Source of the DNA: Desulfuromonas soudanensis
GTDB taxonomy: Bacteria > Desulfobacterota > Desulfuromonadia > Desulfuromonadales > WTL
Direction: 5' to 3'
DNA length: 64,000 nucleotides
Assembly (NCBI RefSeq): GCF_001278055.1
Contig: NZ_CP010802.1
Location: forward strand, 2,891,504 to 2,955,503
The notes beneath the pieces are model-generated. The model made no database searches. It had not been told where the DNA came from and saw only the letters and a program-made list of their open reading frames with translations. Positions 25,575 to 36,433 of this stretch are shown piece by piece. The stretch's first letter is position 1. Each line of letters begins with the position of its first letter. The position numbers were made by a program, and so were the translations under genes.

Positions 25575-26501
25575 CTACGTTTTTTTGATTCGGGGTTTCC
25601 TGAAATCAGCCCAAAGGTCGAAAATACCGAGGCCGGCGACGATCAGCGGCAGCGGGTTGAGGACCGCGATTAACAGGTAACCCACAGCCCGAAACAACGG
25701 CGAAAAGCCCCGTTTGCGGAAAAAGTAGGTAACGATGGCCAGGCCCTGCAGAAAATAGACCGGCAGAACCATGGTCAACAGATTGATACCGACCGTCTGG
25801 GGCGCACCGCGAAAAAGGAACGTGGCAAACCCCGCAACGATCAGCGGCCAGATCAACAGTTCGGGGACCCTCCAAAGGTGAAAGGGGACCCCGGGAAACA
25901 GGTAGCGGCCAGGCGCCAGCAAGGCGAGGGCCAGGGTGGTCAACAACAGCAGGGTGCCGGCGGCGACTGTCGCCAGTCCGGGATAGGCCCGAACCATGAG
26001 TTCACCGGACTTTTTCAGGAAAAGCTGCACGTCCTGCAACCGGTCCTGGGGGATGTCGGCCTCTCCGTAGGCAGCAAGGGCGCGATCGACCTCACTGCCA
26101 ACGTACTCACCGACCATGGCATCCACGCTGCGACCCTGATAGGCGGAGAGGCCGGCGAGGGCCAATCCCCCTGTCGTTAGCAGCACGACCAGGGTCGCAA
26201 GGACCGCCCGATCCCAGCCTATCCCTCGCCGCAAAAGAAGCGGCAGGAGAAGGGAGGGGGGTGCGTATTGCAAAAGGTACCCGCCGCAGGCGACAAACTC
26301 TCCACCGGCGGCGATGATGGCGGCGGTCCCGAGAACGACGACCCCACCGAGCTTCCCTCCCCAGCGCATCACGATGAAGGCGGCAGGGAGCGGGATTGCC
26401 AAAGCCAGAACAATCCCCGCCGGGCCGAGGGCGCCGACGCCAACCTGCAGCAAGAGGGTGCCGGCGACGCCGGCCATAAAGTAAAGCAACTGCCGATTCA
26501 C
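25575..26501 (-). CDS. DUF2232 (YybS-like) integral membrane protein
   Basis: A 308-residue inner-membrane protein with about eight hydrophobic helices and one polar segment of ~50 residues (~125-175). YybS-type DUF2232 proteins commonly sit between rpsR and rplI, as here, which is the main basis for the call. Function unknown; the fold has been compared with the S-component of ECF transporters. Short spacings to rplI (21 bases) and rpsR (35 bases) make it part of the ribosomal operon. Confidence 0.85.
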   Translation of the reverse strand: MNRQLLYFMAGVAGTLLLQVGVGALGPAGIVLALAIPLPAAFIVMRWGGKLGGVVVLGTAAIIAAGGEFVACGGYLLQYAPPSLLLPLLLRRGIGWDRAVLATLVVLLTTGGLALAGLSAYQGRSVDAMVGEYVGSEVDRALAAYGEADIPQDRLQDVQLFLKKSGELMVRAYPGLATVAAGTLLLLTTLALALLAPGRYLFPGVPFHLWRVPELLIWPLIVAGFATFLFRGAPQTVGINLLTMVLPVYFLQGLAIVTYFFRKRGFSPLFRAVGYLLIAVLNPLPLIVAGLGIFDLWADFRKPRIKKT

Positions 26502-26536
26502 GGCATCAATTCCCCGAGTGCGCGCGCAACGAGCGA

Positions 26537-26809
26537 TTAATCAAAGGAATGGGCGCTGGTGAAGGGGAGCAGGGCGATGTTGCGGGCCCGCTTGATCGCT
26601 TCATTGATCTTGCGCTGATGCTCGGCGCAGTTCCCGGAAATGCGCCGGGGAACGATCTTGCCGCGCTCGGAGACGAAATAGCGGAGGCCGCGGATTTCCT
26701 TGTAGTCGATGGTCAGATCCTTGTCGCCGCAGAAGCGGCAACCTTTGCGGCGGGTGAAGCGGCGACGGGGGCCGCCGGCGGGTCTAGCAGGTTTCTTTTC
26801 GTATGCCAT
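26537..26809 (-). CDS. rpsR: 30S ribosomal protein S18
   Basis: A 90-residue protein with the S18 core [23 protein letters not shown] and a basic, Arg-rich N-terminal tail. A CRFCGDK segment is present in the N-terminal region, so this is the Cys-containing (C+) variant with a partial zinc-binding set. It partners with S6, whose gene is directly upstream. Confidence 0.98.
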   Translation of the reverse strand: MAYEKKPARPAGGPRRRFTRRKGCRFCGDKDLTIDYKEIRGLRYFVSERGKIVPRRISGNCAEHQRKINEAIKRARNIALLPFTSAHSFD

Positions 26810-26846
26810 ATCTGGAATCCTCCGTAATTATGAGTGGGCGCCCGGC

Positions 26847-27215
26847 TCAGGCCTCGGCTTCGGTTTCTTCGCCTTCGTCCTCGGACGGAGTCCCTTCGGC
26901 GACAGCAGCCACGGGAGCGATGGTGAGACCTTTTTCGAGGTGCACGGTCTGGAACTTGATGATCGATTCATCGATCCGCATCCGGCGCTCGAACTCCTTG
27001 ATCGCCGGGGCAGGTGCCTTATAGGCGACATAGAGGTAGGTTCCGCGACCCTGCTTCTTCACCATATAGGCAAGCTTGCGGGTCCCCCACTCGTCGAACT
27101 TGAGAATCTCCGAGCCCTGGTCGATGAGGACCTTCTTGAACTTCTCAACGATGGCGGCATACTCGTCGCCGACCATCTCGGGATGAACGATGATAATCGT
27201 TTCGTACGTACGCAT
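26847..27215 (-). CDS. rpsF: 30S ribosomal protein S6
   Basis: A 122-residue protein: MRTYETIIIVHPEMVGDEY at the start, then WGTRKLAYMVKKQGRGTYLYV. The acidic C-terminal tail (EGTPSEDEGEETEAEA) is longer than in E. coli and resembles the glutamate-tailed S6 forms. ATG at 27215 has GAGGAGG upstream; the frame continues upstream without a good start. First gene of the operon; ssb, often found between rpsF and rpsR, is absent here. Confidence 0.97.
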   Translation of the reverse strand: MRTYETIIIVHPEMVGDEYAAIVEKFKKVLIDQGSEILKFDEWGTRKLAYMVKKQGRGTYLYVAYKAPAPAIKEFERRMRIDESIIKFQTVHLEKGLTIAPVAAVAEGTPSEDEGEETEAEA

Positions 27216-27240
27216 TAAATCTGACCTCCTCATGGGTTTG

Positions 27241-27288
27241 TAGCCCCGGGTCATCCCGGAGCAAGGAGCGGGCGCAATCCTTGCGCCC
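27241..27288 (-). promoter_or_regulatory. Structured leader of the rpsF operon
   Basis: In the 134-base gap between ychF and rpsF the minus-strand RNA can form two adjacent hairpins. One has an 8-bp stem GGGCGCAA / TTGCGCCC (27270-27288), the next a stem built on CCGGG / CCCGG (27246-27259). S6:S18 leader autoregulation is known in bacteria, but the diagnostic bulged CCG was not seen, so this could equally be a terminator-like structure. Confidence 0.4.
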
Positions 27289-27349
27289 AAGCCTGGAAAA
27301 GAACTATCTCTAATACCACAGCTCCCGTGGCATTTCAACCTTATTTAAG

Positions 27350-28444
27350 TTAGACGTTGAAGCGGAAGTGCATCACGTCGCCGTCGGCAACCACGTATTC
27401 CTTCCCCTCCAGCCGCATCAGCCCCTTTTCCTTGGCGCCGGATTCACCCCGGGCATCGATGAAATCCTGGTAGGCGATGACCTCGGCGCGAATGAAGCCT
27501 TTTTCGAAATCGGTGTGAATGACCCCCGCCGCTCCCGGCGCCTTGGTCCCCCGGGGGATGGTCCAGGCACGCACCTCCTTGACCCCGGCGGTAAAATAGG
27601 TGATCAACCCGAGGAGATGGTAGCCGGCAAGAATCATCCGGTCGAGGCCGGACTCGGCGAGCCCCAGTTCCTGAAGAAACTCCCCCTTTTCCTCGGGGGG
27701 GAGTTCGGCGATTTCCGCTTCGATCTTGCCGCAGATGACGACCATCTCCGCCCCTTCCCTGGCGGCGAAATCCCGGAGTTCACCGACGAAGGGGTGCTTG
27801 CCGTCCAGGTCGTCCTCGGAGACGTTGGCCACATAGAGAACCGGCTTGGCGGTAATCAGGTGCAGTTCGCGCAGGATCTGCAGTTCGTCCTCGGCCAGCT
27901 CCACGGCGCTGGCAGGACGCCCGACATTGAGGACGGCGCGGAGCTTGACAAGGACGTCGAGTTCGGCCTTGAGCTTTTTGTCGCCGCTTTTGGCCTGCTT
28001 TTCGGTGCGGACGAGGCGCTTTTCGACGGTTTCCAGATCGGAAAGGTTGAGTTCGGTCTGGATCACCTCCACATCCCGCAGGGGATCGACACTGCCGTCG
28101 ACATGAACGACGTTCTCGTCGTCGAAACAGCGGACAATGTGGGCGATGGCATCGACCTGACGAATATGGCCGAGAAACTGGTTCCCCAGCCCTTCCCCGC
28201 GGCTGGCTCCCTTGACCAGCCCGGCGATGTCGACGAATTCCATGTTCGTCGGCAGAATCCGTTCCGGATGGACGATTTCCGCCAGGGCATCGAGGCGCCG
28301 GTCGGAGACGGAGACGACGCCGACATTCGGCTCGATGGTACAGAACGGATAGTTGGCCGCTTCGGCTCCGGCGGAGGTGATAGCGTTAAAGATGGTCGAT
28401 TTGCCGACGTTGGGGAGGCCGACAATGCCGCATTTGAATCCCAT
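27350..28444 (-). CDS. ychF: Ribosome-binding ATPase YchF
   Basis: Obg-related P-loop NTPase of 364 residues. Walker A is GLPNVGKS (residues ~7-14), switch regions [12 protein letters not shown] and [17 protein letters not shown] follow, and NVSE replaces the NKxD guanine motif, which marks the ATP-using YchF family. A coiled-coil arm and C-terminal TGS domain ([27 protein letters not shown]) complete it. Lies between hppA and rpsF on the same strand. Confidence 0.97.
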   Translation of the reverse strand: MGFKCGIVGLPNVGKSTIFNAITSAGAEAANYPFCTIEPNVGVVSVSDRRLDALAEIVHPERILPTNMEFVDIAGLVKGASRGEGLGNQFLGHIRQVDAIAHIVRCFDDENVVHVDGSVDPLRDVEVIQTELNLSDLETVEKRLVRTEKQAKSGDKKLKAELDVLVKLRAVLNVGRPASAVELAEDELQILRELHLITAKPVLYVANVSEDDLDGKHPFVGELRDFAAREGAEMVVICGKIEAEIAELPPEEKGEFLQELGLAESGLDRMILAGYHLLGLITYFTAGVKEVRAWTIPRGTKAPGAAGVIHTDFEKGFIRAEVIAYQDFIDARGESGAKEKGLMRLEGKEYVVADGDVMHFRFNV

Positions 28445-28467
28445 AGGTCTCTTCTTCGGTAAAAGTA

Positions 28468-28499
28468 CGATAGCCGGGGACCAGAGGCCCCGGCTATCG
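28468..28499 (-). terminator. Hairpin between hppA and ychF
   Basis: Twelve-bp stem CGATAGCCGGGG / CCCCGGCTATCG, 26 bases beyond the hppA stop. On the minus strand TACTTTTA follows. Confidence 0.7.
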
Positions 28500-28524
28500 A
28501 GTTCATCCAGGTTTTCCCCGACGA

Positions 28525-30543
<2,019 letters not shown>

Positions 30544-30572
30544 TGTTTCCTTACCCTCCCTTTCCCACAGTT

Positions 30573-31145
30573 TCAGATAGTAGCGTCGCGATTGTTAAAT
30601 TCGTTCATGGCCCAGGTCACCCCCTTTTCGAGGACCGCCTCGACGGCCATGGCCGCGTTCACCAAAACATTGTCCAGAACCTTGCGTTCCGCCCCGGAAA
30701 ATGCGCTCAATACATAGTCGGCGATGTCGCCGCCCCCCGGACGTCCGACACCCACCTTGATCCTCACAAAGTCACCGGTCCCGAGAACCTCACGGATGCT
30801 GCGGATGCCGTTGTGTCCGCCGTGACCGCCCCCGCAGCGGATCTTCAGGGCGCCGAAGGGGAGGTCGATGTCATCATGAACCACAATCAAATCCCCCGGT
30901 GCGACACCGAGGGATTTGCAGGCGGAGCCGACACTGGCGCCGCTGAGATTCATGTAGGTCTGGGGCAAAAGGAGGGAAACTTCCTGGCCGGCGCAGCGAC
31001 CGACGCCGTAGACCCCCTGATATCCGTTCTTCTTCAGGGAAACGCCGCAGCGCTCCGCCAGGCACCGGACGACCATGAAACCGATGTTGTGCCGGGTCCC
31101 CTCGTACTTTGCGCCGGGGTTGCCCAGGCCAGCCACCAACTTCAA
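30573..31145 (-). CDS. pth: Peptidyl-tRNA hydrolase
   Basis: Releases tRNA from prematurely dropped peptidyl-tRNAs. The 190-residue protein opens with the signature [22 protein letters not shown] containing the catalytic His. [11 protein letters not shown] and [20 protein letters not shown] with GGHNGIRSI match the other conserved regions. Its start follows the rplY stop by two bases, the classical prs-rplY-pth order. Confidence 0.97.
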   Translation of the reverse strand: MKLVAGLGNPGAKYEGTRHNIGFMVVRCLAERCGVSLKKNGYQGVYGVGRCAGQEVSLLLPQTYMNLSGASVGSACKSLGVAPGDLIVVHDDIDLPFGALKIRCGGGHGGHNGIRSIREVLGTGDFVRIKVGVGRPGGGDIADYVLSAFSGAERKVLDNVLVNAAMAVEAVLEKGVTWAMNEFNNRDATI

Positions 31146-31147
31146 GA

Positions 31148-31753
31148 TCAGGCCTCTTCAGCCCCTTCGGCCTCTTCGGTCTCTTCTTCTTCGACCGTAG
31201 GACTGGAAAGGATAATGACGGTGAAGTTGACCTCATGCGGTACTTCGATGCCGGCCGGCAGGGCAATATCCTCGATATGCAACACATCGCCGATCTTCAT
31301 TGCGGTCACGTCGACCTCAATGGCGCTCGGGATGGCTGTCGGAAGGCAGACGACCTCGAGTTCATGTCGGATGACCTGCATGATGCCGCCCACTTTTTCC
31401 CCTTCCGGTTTTCCGAGGGTATGGACGGGAACCATGACATGAATCTTCTTTTTCATGTCGACGACCTGAAAATCGGCGTGCTTCATGTTGCGGCGAATAG
31501 CGTCGACTTGCATATCTTTGAGGATCACGACCTTGCCGGAGAAGGATCCTTCCCCCTTCAGGGTGATCAGGGTGTTCCACCCCGCCTCGGTGGCGATCGC
31601 CGTTTTCAGAGCCTTGGGCTCGACAATGATGGAGCAGGGCTCCAGGCCGCGCCCGTAGACGGTGGCGGGGATCAGCCCTTCGCGGCGCAGGGTGCGAGCA
31701 ACCCCTTTTCCGGTGCGATCACGATTGGTAACGTTGAGTTCCGACTGTGCCAT
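31148..31753 (-). CDS. rplY: 50S ribosomal protein L25/general stress protein Ctc
   Basis: A 201-residue long-form L25 (Ctc) with the 5S-rRNA-binding domain at the N-terminus (ELNVTNRDRTGKGVARTLRREGLIPATVYG) and a C-terminal TL5-type beta domain (IPSAIEVDVTAMKIGDVLHIEDI). The tail is very acidic. It sits between prs and pth, as usual. Confidence 0.97.
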   Translation of the reverse strand: MAQSELNVTNRDRTGKGVARTLRREGLIPATVYGRGLEPCSIIVEPKALKTAIATEAGWNTLITLKGEGSFSGKVVILKDMQVDAIRRNMKHADFQVVDMKKKIHVMVPVHTLGKPEGEKVGGIMQVIRHELEVVCLPTAIPSAIEVDVTAMKIGDVLHIEDIALPAGIEVPHEVNFTVIILSSPTVEEEETEEAEGAEEA

Positions 31754-31818
31754 TTATTGAATCCTCCAAGATTCTGACTGGTTTATTGAGTCACTGTTGC
31801 GCAGGAAATAGTGCTTGT

Positions 31819-32760
31819 CTAGACGAACAACGAACTGACCGACTCGTCTCCGTGGATGCGGCGGATCGCCTCGGCCAGAAGCTCGGCGACGGAGAGGGGG
31901 CGCAGTTTGGGGCAGTCCTTGAGTTTTTCCGCCACGGGGATGGAGTTGGTCACCAACACCTCCTTCAGGCAACTCTCGTTGATACGCTCCAGGGCCGGTC
32001 CGGAAAGGACCGCATGGGTGGCGCAGGCATAAACCTCCGTCGCTCCGGCCTCCTTGAGAGCCCGCGCCGCCTGGCAGAGGGTACCGGCGGTATCGATCAT
32101 ATCATCGACGATGAGACAGACCTGTCCCTCGACGTCGCCGATGATGTGCATCACCTCGGAAACGTTGGGACCGCTGCGCCGTTTGTCGATGATCGCCAGG
32201 CCGGCGTCGAGGCGCTTGGCAAAGGCGCGGGCGCGTTCGGTTCCGCCGGCATCGGGAGAAACCACCACCGCCTTGCCGCCGAAGCGGGACTTGATATTGT
32301 CGAGGATGACCGGGGCGGCATAGAGGTGGTCGACGGGAATGTTGAAAAATCCCTGGATCTGCCCGGCATGCAGGTCCATGGTCAGGACCCGGTCGACTCC
32401 GGCCGTGGCGATGAGGTCGGCGACGAGCTTGCTGGTGATCGGCGTCCGCGGCGCGACCTTGCGGTCCTGACGGGCATAGCCGAAGTAGGGGATCACCGCG
32501 GTGATGCGCGCGGCGGAGGCCCGTTTGAGGGCGTCGACCATCACCAGAAGCTCCATGAGGTTCTGGTTCGCCGGAGAGCAGGTGGACTGAATGATATAGA
32601 CGTCCCGCCCGCGGACGTTCTCCCCGATCTCCACCATGATCTCGCCGTCGGAAAAGGCCTTGACCTTGGCGTTTCCCAGGGGAACGGCAAGATGGCCGCA
32701 GATCTCCCGGGCCAGGGCGACATTGGAGTTTCCGGAGAATATCTTAAGCTTGTCCACCAC
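31819..32760 (-). CDS. prs: Ribose-phosphate pyrophosphokinase
   Basis: Makes PRPP for purine, pyrimidine, histidine and tryptophan synthesis. The 313-residue protein has [14 protein letters not shown] at the start, the ATP loop [18 protein letters not shown], the flexible loop [21 protein letters not shown] and the PRPP loop [11 protein letters not shown]. Start is GTG at 32760 (or the next GTG) with GAGGG upstream; the frame runs upstream through the tRNA-Gln gene and that part is not coding. Confidence 0.97.
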   Translation of the reverse strand: MVDKLKIFSGNSNVALAREICGHLAVPLGNAKVKAFSDGEIMVEIGENVRGRDVYIIQSTCSPANQNLMELLVMVDALKRASAARITAVIPYFGYARQDRKVAPRTPITSKLVADLIATAGVDRVLTMDLHAGQIQGFFNIPVDHLYAAPVILDNIKSRFGGKAVVVSPDAGGTERARAFAKRLDAGLAIIDKRRSGPNVSEVMHIIGDVEGQVCLIVDDMIDTAGTLCQAARALKEAGATEVYACATHAVLSGPALERINESCLKEVLVTNSIPVAEKLKDCPKLRPLSVAELLAEAIRRIHGDESVSSLFV

Positions 32761-32890
32761 TAAACCCTCACTGACTGCTTGGAAAAACTGTAGGTCATGG
32801 AAACCATGACCTAGCCTGAAGAATGAAAAGCTCTCAGAAGCCCCGCTGCCGTCGGCCCGCCGCCGCCCGCAAACGGGTTCTCGCAGTCTG

Positions 32891-32965
32891 TGGCTGGGGC
32901 GCCAGGATTCGAACCTGGGAATGCCGGAATCAAAATCCGGTGCCTTACCGCTTGGCGACGCCCCA
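32891..32965 (-). tRNA. tRNA-Gln (anticodon TTG)
   Basis: Cloverleaf on the minus strand: acceptor TGGGGCG / CGCCCCA, anticodon stem CCGGA/TCCGG with TTG in the loop, T-arm loop TTCGAAT. The CCA tail is encoded. It lies between ispE (38 bases upstream) and prs (130 bases downstream) on the same strand, probably within one transcript. Confidence 0.97.
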
Positions 32966-33003
32966 TCAAAACACAATATTAAAGAAGTGCAGCAAGAACA
33001 GGA

Positions 33004-33843
33004 CTAGAGAGCCCGCACCAGAAAAGAGCGCCACCCGGGGACCGTCGCGAGTTCCTCGCAGGCCGCCCGGGCTGCCTCGACCCCTTCGAAGACGCCGAAA
33101 ACGGTCGGCCCGCTCCCGGACATCAGGGCTCCTGCGGCTCCGAGCCCGAGGAGTCGCTCCTTGAGAGAGGCGATCACCGGATATCGGGGAATGGTCACCC
33201 CTTCGAGGTCGTTATGCAACAGGCGTACAACTCCCGCCGTTGTTTCGAGAAACCCCGGCATTCTAGCCACTGTCCCCGGGGAAGTCAACCCTAAATTTTG
33301 ATAAACCCAGGCCGTGGAAACGGCGACTCCGGGGTTCACCAGGACGTACCAGAAGGGTGCCAGGGATGGGACCGTCTCGAGGCAATCGCCGATCCCCGTG
33401 GCCCAGGCCGGCTCCTTGAAGATGAAGAACGGAACGTCGGCACCGAGCTTCCCCCCCTCGGCCATGAGCCGCTCTTTCCCGAGGGCGGTGGAGAGCATCT
33501 CGTCGAGCCCCATCAGGACCGCCGCGGCATCGGAGGACCCCCCTCCCAGCCCGGCGGCCACCGGGATCGCCTTGTCGATGACGATCTCCACGCCGCAGTC
33601 GGCCCCGGAGAGCTCGAGCATCCGCCGGGCGGCCCGGGCCGCGATATTCTCCCCCCCCGGGGGGAGGTCCACCCCCTTGCAGACAACCCGGACCCCCCCT
33701 TCGGCGACCAGGGCGATCCTGACGGTGTCGTAGAGGGAAACCCGCTGCATCAGCATGGCCAGCTCGTGATAGCCGTCGGGGCGTTTCCCCACCACATGGA
33801 GACAGAGATTAATCTTGGCAGGAGCCAGAAAGGTTTTGTTCAT
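33004..33843 (-). CDS. ispE: 4-diphosphocytidyl-2-C-methyl-D-erythritol kinase
   Basis: GHMP-family kinase of the MEP isoprenoid pathway. The 279-residue protein has the substrate motif LAPAKINLCLHVVGKRPDGYHEL, the ATP-binding glycine loop VAAGLGGGSSDAAAVL, and ALMSGSGPTVFGVF near the C-terminus. ATG at 33843 matches the usual family N-terminus; an in-frame GTG at 33852 is an alternative. It leads the ispE-tRNA-Gln-prs-rplY-pth run. Confidence 0.96.
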   Translation of the reverse strand: MNKTFLAPAKINLCLHVVGKRPDGYHELAMLMQRVSLYDTVRIALVAEGGVRVVCKGVDLPPGGENIAARAARRMLELSGADCGVEIVIDKAIPVAAGLGGGSSDAAAVLMGLDEMLSTALGKERLMAEGGKLGADVPFFIFKEPAWATGIGDCLETVPSLAPFWYVLVNPGVAVSTAWVYQNLGLTSPGTVARMPGFLETTAGVVRLLHNDLEGVTIPRYPVIASLKERLLGLGAAGALMSGSGPTVFGVFEGVEAARAACEELATVPGWRSFLVRAL

Positions 33844-33931
33844 CGCCAGCACTCATCTAGAGAGGAAAAACCGCCCTCGGCGGCCAGGGTGAAGGAAGAA
33901 AAAGGGCGAAAGCAATCCGTCAGGGACCGGC

Positions 33932-35104
33932 TCAGGGGGAAAAGTCCCGGAACCTTCCCACCCCCTCGGGAATCGCCTTCTCGTCGATATTGCCGAAGGC
34001 CAGTCGCAGATAGGGCGACAGCCCCGGGCCAAAAGCTTCGCCGGGAAGGACGAGAAGATGGGCCTCCTCGGCGAGACGCCGCGCCATCTCCCATCCTCCT
34101 CCCGGGCCTGGGTGGCGCACCCAGGCGAAAAAGGCGCCGCTGGCCACCAGGGAGAAGGGGTTCTTCTCGCGGACGAACTCGGCACAGAAGAGATCGTGCC
34201 GGCGCTGCATCCGCTCGCCATTGCCGGCAACCCAGTCGTCGAGATGGGTGACCCCATAGCGCACCGCCTCCTGGGTGATCCGCGGCTGACAGACGGCCAT
34301 GCTGTCCTGGACCTTGAGGGCCTGGTGAATGAAGGCCTCGGACGCAGCGAGCATCCCGGCCCGGTATCCGGTCAGGGCGTAGGTCTTGCCGAAGGAGGCG
34401 ATATGGACCAGATGATCCTCCCAGCCGGGGTCGCAGAAGAGTCGGTGCGGCCGGACGCCGCCGGGGAGGAAGGCATGATAGGTCTCATCGAGAACCAGGG
34501 CCACCCCCCGGTCCCGGGCCAGGGCCAGGAGGCGCGCCAGGGTCGCCGGAGGAGTGATCGCGCCGGTCGGATTGCTCGGGGTGACCAGCAGGATGGCCCG
34601 GGTCCTTTCCGTCATCAGCGCTGCGATCGCCTCCGGGTCGGGAAGGCCTCCGGAGCACGGGTCGAAGGGGGGGTGGACCATGCGGACCCCCAGGGCCTCC
34701 AGCCCCATGGCGTGATCGAAATAATAGGGGAGCGGGACGATGACCTCATCGCCGGCCCGGCAGAGGGTGACCATGGCCAGCCAGAAGGCCTGGCTGGCGC
34801 CGATGGTGAGACAGATCTGTTCCGGGCGCAGGAGGCCGCCGTAAAGCCTCAGGTAGCGGCCGCAAATCGCCTCCCGGACTTCCGGCAGCCCCTCGTCGGG
34901 GGTGTATCTGGAGGTCCGGGGATCGTCGAGCAAGGAGGCGAGATATCCGGTGAGCTCCGAAGGAGGAGAGTAGTCGGGGACCGCCTGACAGAGGTCGATC
35001 AGGGGGCGCTCCGGCGGGAAAAGGCGCCCGGCGACCCACCCCTTGACCCGGGAGATCGGCGGAAAAGGGACGGCGGCGACAAGGGGGGAGACGGGAAACT
35101 TCAT
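33932..35104 (-). CDS. Class I/II PLP-dependent aminotransferase
   Basis: A 390-residue fold-type I aminotransferase. Evidence: YTPDEGLPEVREAI, LTIGASQAFWLAM (PLP phosphate region), VTPSNPTGAITPP, LVLDETYHAF (PLP Asp/Tyr), and ASFGKTYALTGYRAGM with the Schiff-base lysine. The C-terminal domain has YLRLAFGNIDE with the substrate-carboxylate Arg. Substrate unknown; the PF-x motif pattern resembles aspartate/aromatic transaminase-like AspB proteins. The frame extends upstream through the peptidase 3' end, but ATG at 35104 is the first sensible start. The peptidase gene is 31 bases upstream on the same strand. Confidence 0.9.
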   Translation of the reverse strand: MKFPVSPLVAAVPFPPISRVKGWVAGRLFPPERPLIDLCQAVPDYSPPSELTGYLASLLDDPRTSRYTPDEGLPEVREAICGRYLRLYGGLLRPEQICLTIGASQAFWLAMVTLCRAGDEVIVPLPYYFDHAMGLEALGVRMVHPPFDPCSGGLPDPEAIAALMTERTRAILLVTPSNPTGAITPPATLARLLALARDRGVALVLDETYHAFLPGGVRPHRLFCDPGWEDHLVHIASFGKTYALTGYRAGMLAASEAFIHQALKVQDSMAVCQPRITQEAVRYGVTHLDDWVAGNGERMQRRHDLFCAEFVREKNPFSLVASGAFFAWVRHPGPGGGWEMARRLAEEAHLLVLPGEAFGPGLSPYLRLAFGNIDEKAIPEGVGRFRDFSP

Positions 35105-35135
35105 CGGCGGACTCCGGACCCGGCAAAAAGACGTT

Positions 35136-36272
35136 TCATGCCCGTCGGATGACCTCGACCAGGAGTTCGGCGACCCGCACCATGTCGTCCACCCGGACCG
35201 ATTCCTGCACCGAATGAACATGGCTCATCCCGGTGCCGAGGATGACCGTTTCGATGCCGTGGCCGTTGAAGATGTTGGCATCGCTGCCGCCGCCGGCGCC
35301 CTTGACCTCGAGGGTGCGACCGAGCCCCTCCGAAGCTTCGCGCAGCAGCACCAGGATGGAGGCCGACTCGGGAACGTTCATCACCGGGTATTCGGAGACG
35401 ACTTCGCAGAGGACCTCGGGTCGAACCAATTCGCCGTCGACGACCAGGGCCAGGGCTTCGGCCGCCTCCTCGAAGCAGGCAATCATGTGGGCGGTCTGCC
35501 GGACCAGGCGCTCGGGGTCATGGCTGCGGGCCTCCCCCTCGACGACAACTTTCTTCGGCACAATGTTGGTGGCCTGTCCGCCGTGGATGGTGCCGATATT
35601 GGCCGTCGTCTGCTCATCGATGCGGCCGAGGCGCATGGCCGCCATCGCCCGGGCGGCCACGACGATGGCCGAAATCCCCTTCTCCGGGGCGATCCCGGCG
35701 TGGGATTCGCGGCCGCTGATTTCAAAACGGAGTTTGTTGGCGCTGGGGGCGCGGCAAATCGCCAGATCGACCCCCGAGGTGTCGAGGGCCAGACCCCGGC
35801 GGGAGCGAAGAAGAGAGGGGTCGAGGAGTTTGGCGCCCAGCAGCCCGACTTCCTCGCAGATGGTGAGCACCACCTCGATCGGCCCGCGGGGGATCTTCTG
35901 CTCGGCCACGACCTCGAGGGCCTCGATGATTTCGGCAATCCCCGCCTTGTCATCGGCGCCGAGGACGGTCTCCCCGGCGCTGGTGAAGACTCCGTCCTTA
36001 AGAACCGGCGCCACGCCGTCGGCCGGTTCCACGGTGTCCATGTGCACCGAAAGCATGAGGGGTTCGGCCGCTTTGCCGCAGGCCGGGAAGCGGACCACCA
36101 GATTGCCGCTCTGGCTTCCGGCCCGGGAACCGGCGTCGTCCATCTCCACTTCCCCCCCGAGGCGGCGGAACCGTTCCTGGAGATAGGCGGAGATCGCCCC
36201 TTCCCGGCGGGAAGGACTGGCAATGGCAGCCAACCGGGCGAATTCGTCCGACAGGCGCTGCGTGTTGATCAT
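35136..36272 (-). CDS. M20/PepT-like zinc aminopeptidase
   Basis: A 378-residue metallopeptidase of the M20 (PepT/tripeptidase-like) type. Zn ligands and catalytic residues: SVHMDTVEPADG (HxD), GETVLGADDKAGIAEIIEAL (Asp bridge), LTICEEVGLLGAKLLD (catalytic Glu-Glu), and the C-terminal GTGMSHVHSVQESV. Dimerisation domain in the middle (ESHAGIAPEKGISAI). It probably releases amino acids from small peptides in the cytoplasm; no signal peptide. Followed by the aminotransferase, a plausible peptide/amino-acid catabolic pair. Confidence 0.9.
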   Translation of the reverse strand: MINTQRLSDEFARLAAIASPSRREGAISAYLQERFRRLGGEVEMDDAGSRAGSQSGNLVVRFPACGKAAEPLMLSVHMDTVEPADGVAPVLKDGVFTSAGETVLGADDKAGIAEIIEALEVVAEQKIPRGPIEVVLTICEEVGLLGAKLLDPSLLRSRRGLALDTSGVDLAICRAPSANKLRFEISGRESHAGIAPEKGISAIVVAARAMAAMRLGRIDEQTTANIGTIHGGQATNIVPKKVVVEGEARSHDPERLVRQTAHMIACFEEAAEALALVVDGELVRPEVLCEVVSEYPVMNVPESASILVLLREASEGLGRTLEVKGAGGGSDANIFNGHGIETVILGTGMSHVHSVQESVRVDDMVRVAELLVEVIRRA

Positions 36273-36433
36273 GGGGCACCTCGCGCAAAAAAAAGGTTCG
36301 ACGGTGACGCCCCGAAAAGGGGGGCCCAGTCCAGAACCTAGCCCATTTGCCGCCCAAAATTCAACCGAATTGATGCGAGGAATGAAAAGGGAGGCCCCTG
36401 AGGACTGGACAGGGAAAGGGCAAAGCTGTTAGC

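Noticed and set aside
32761-32976. N-terminal extension of prs
   Set aside because: This part of the frame runs through tRNA-Gln and its spacer; the conserved PRPP synthetase start is at 32760.
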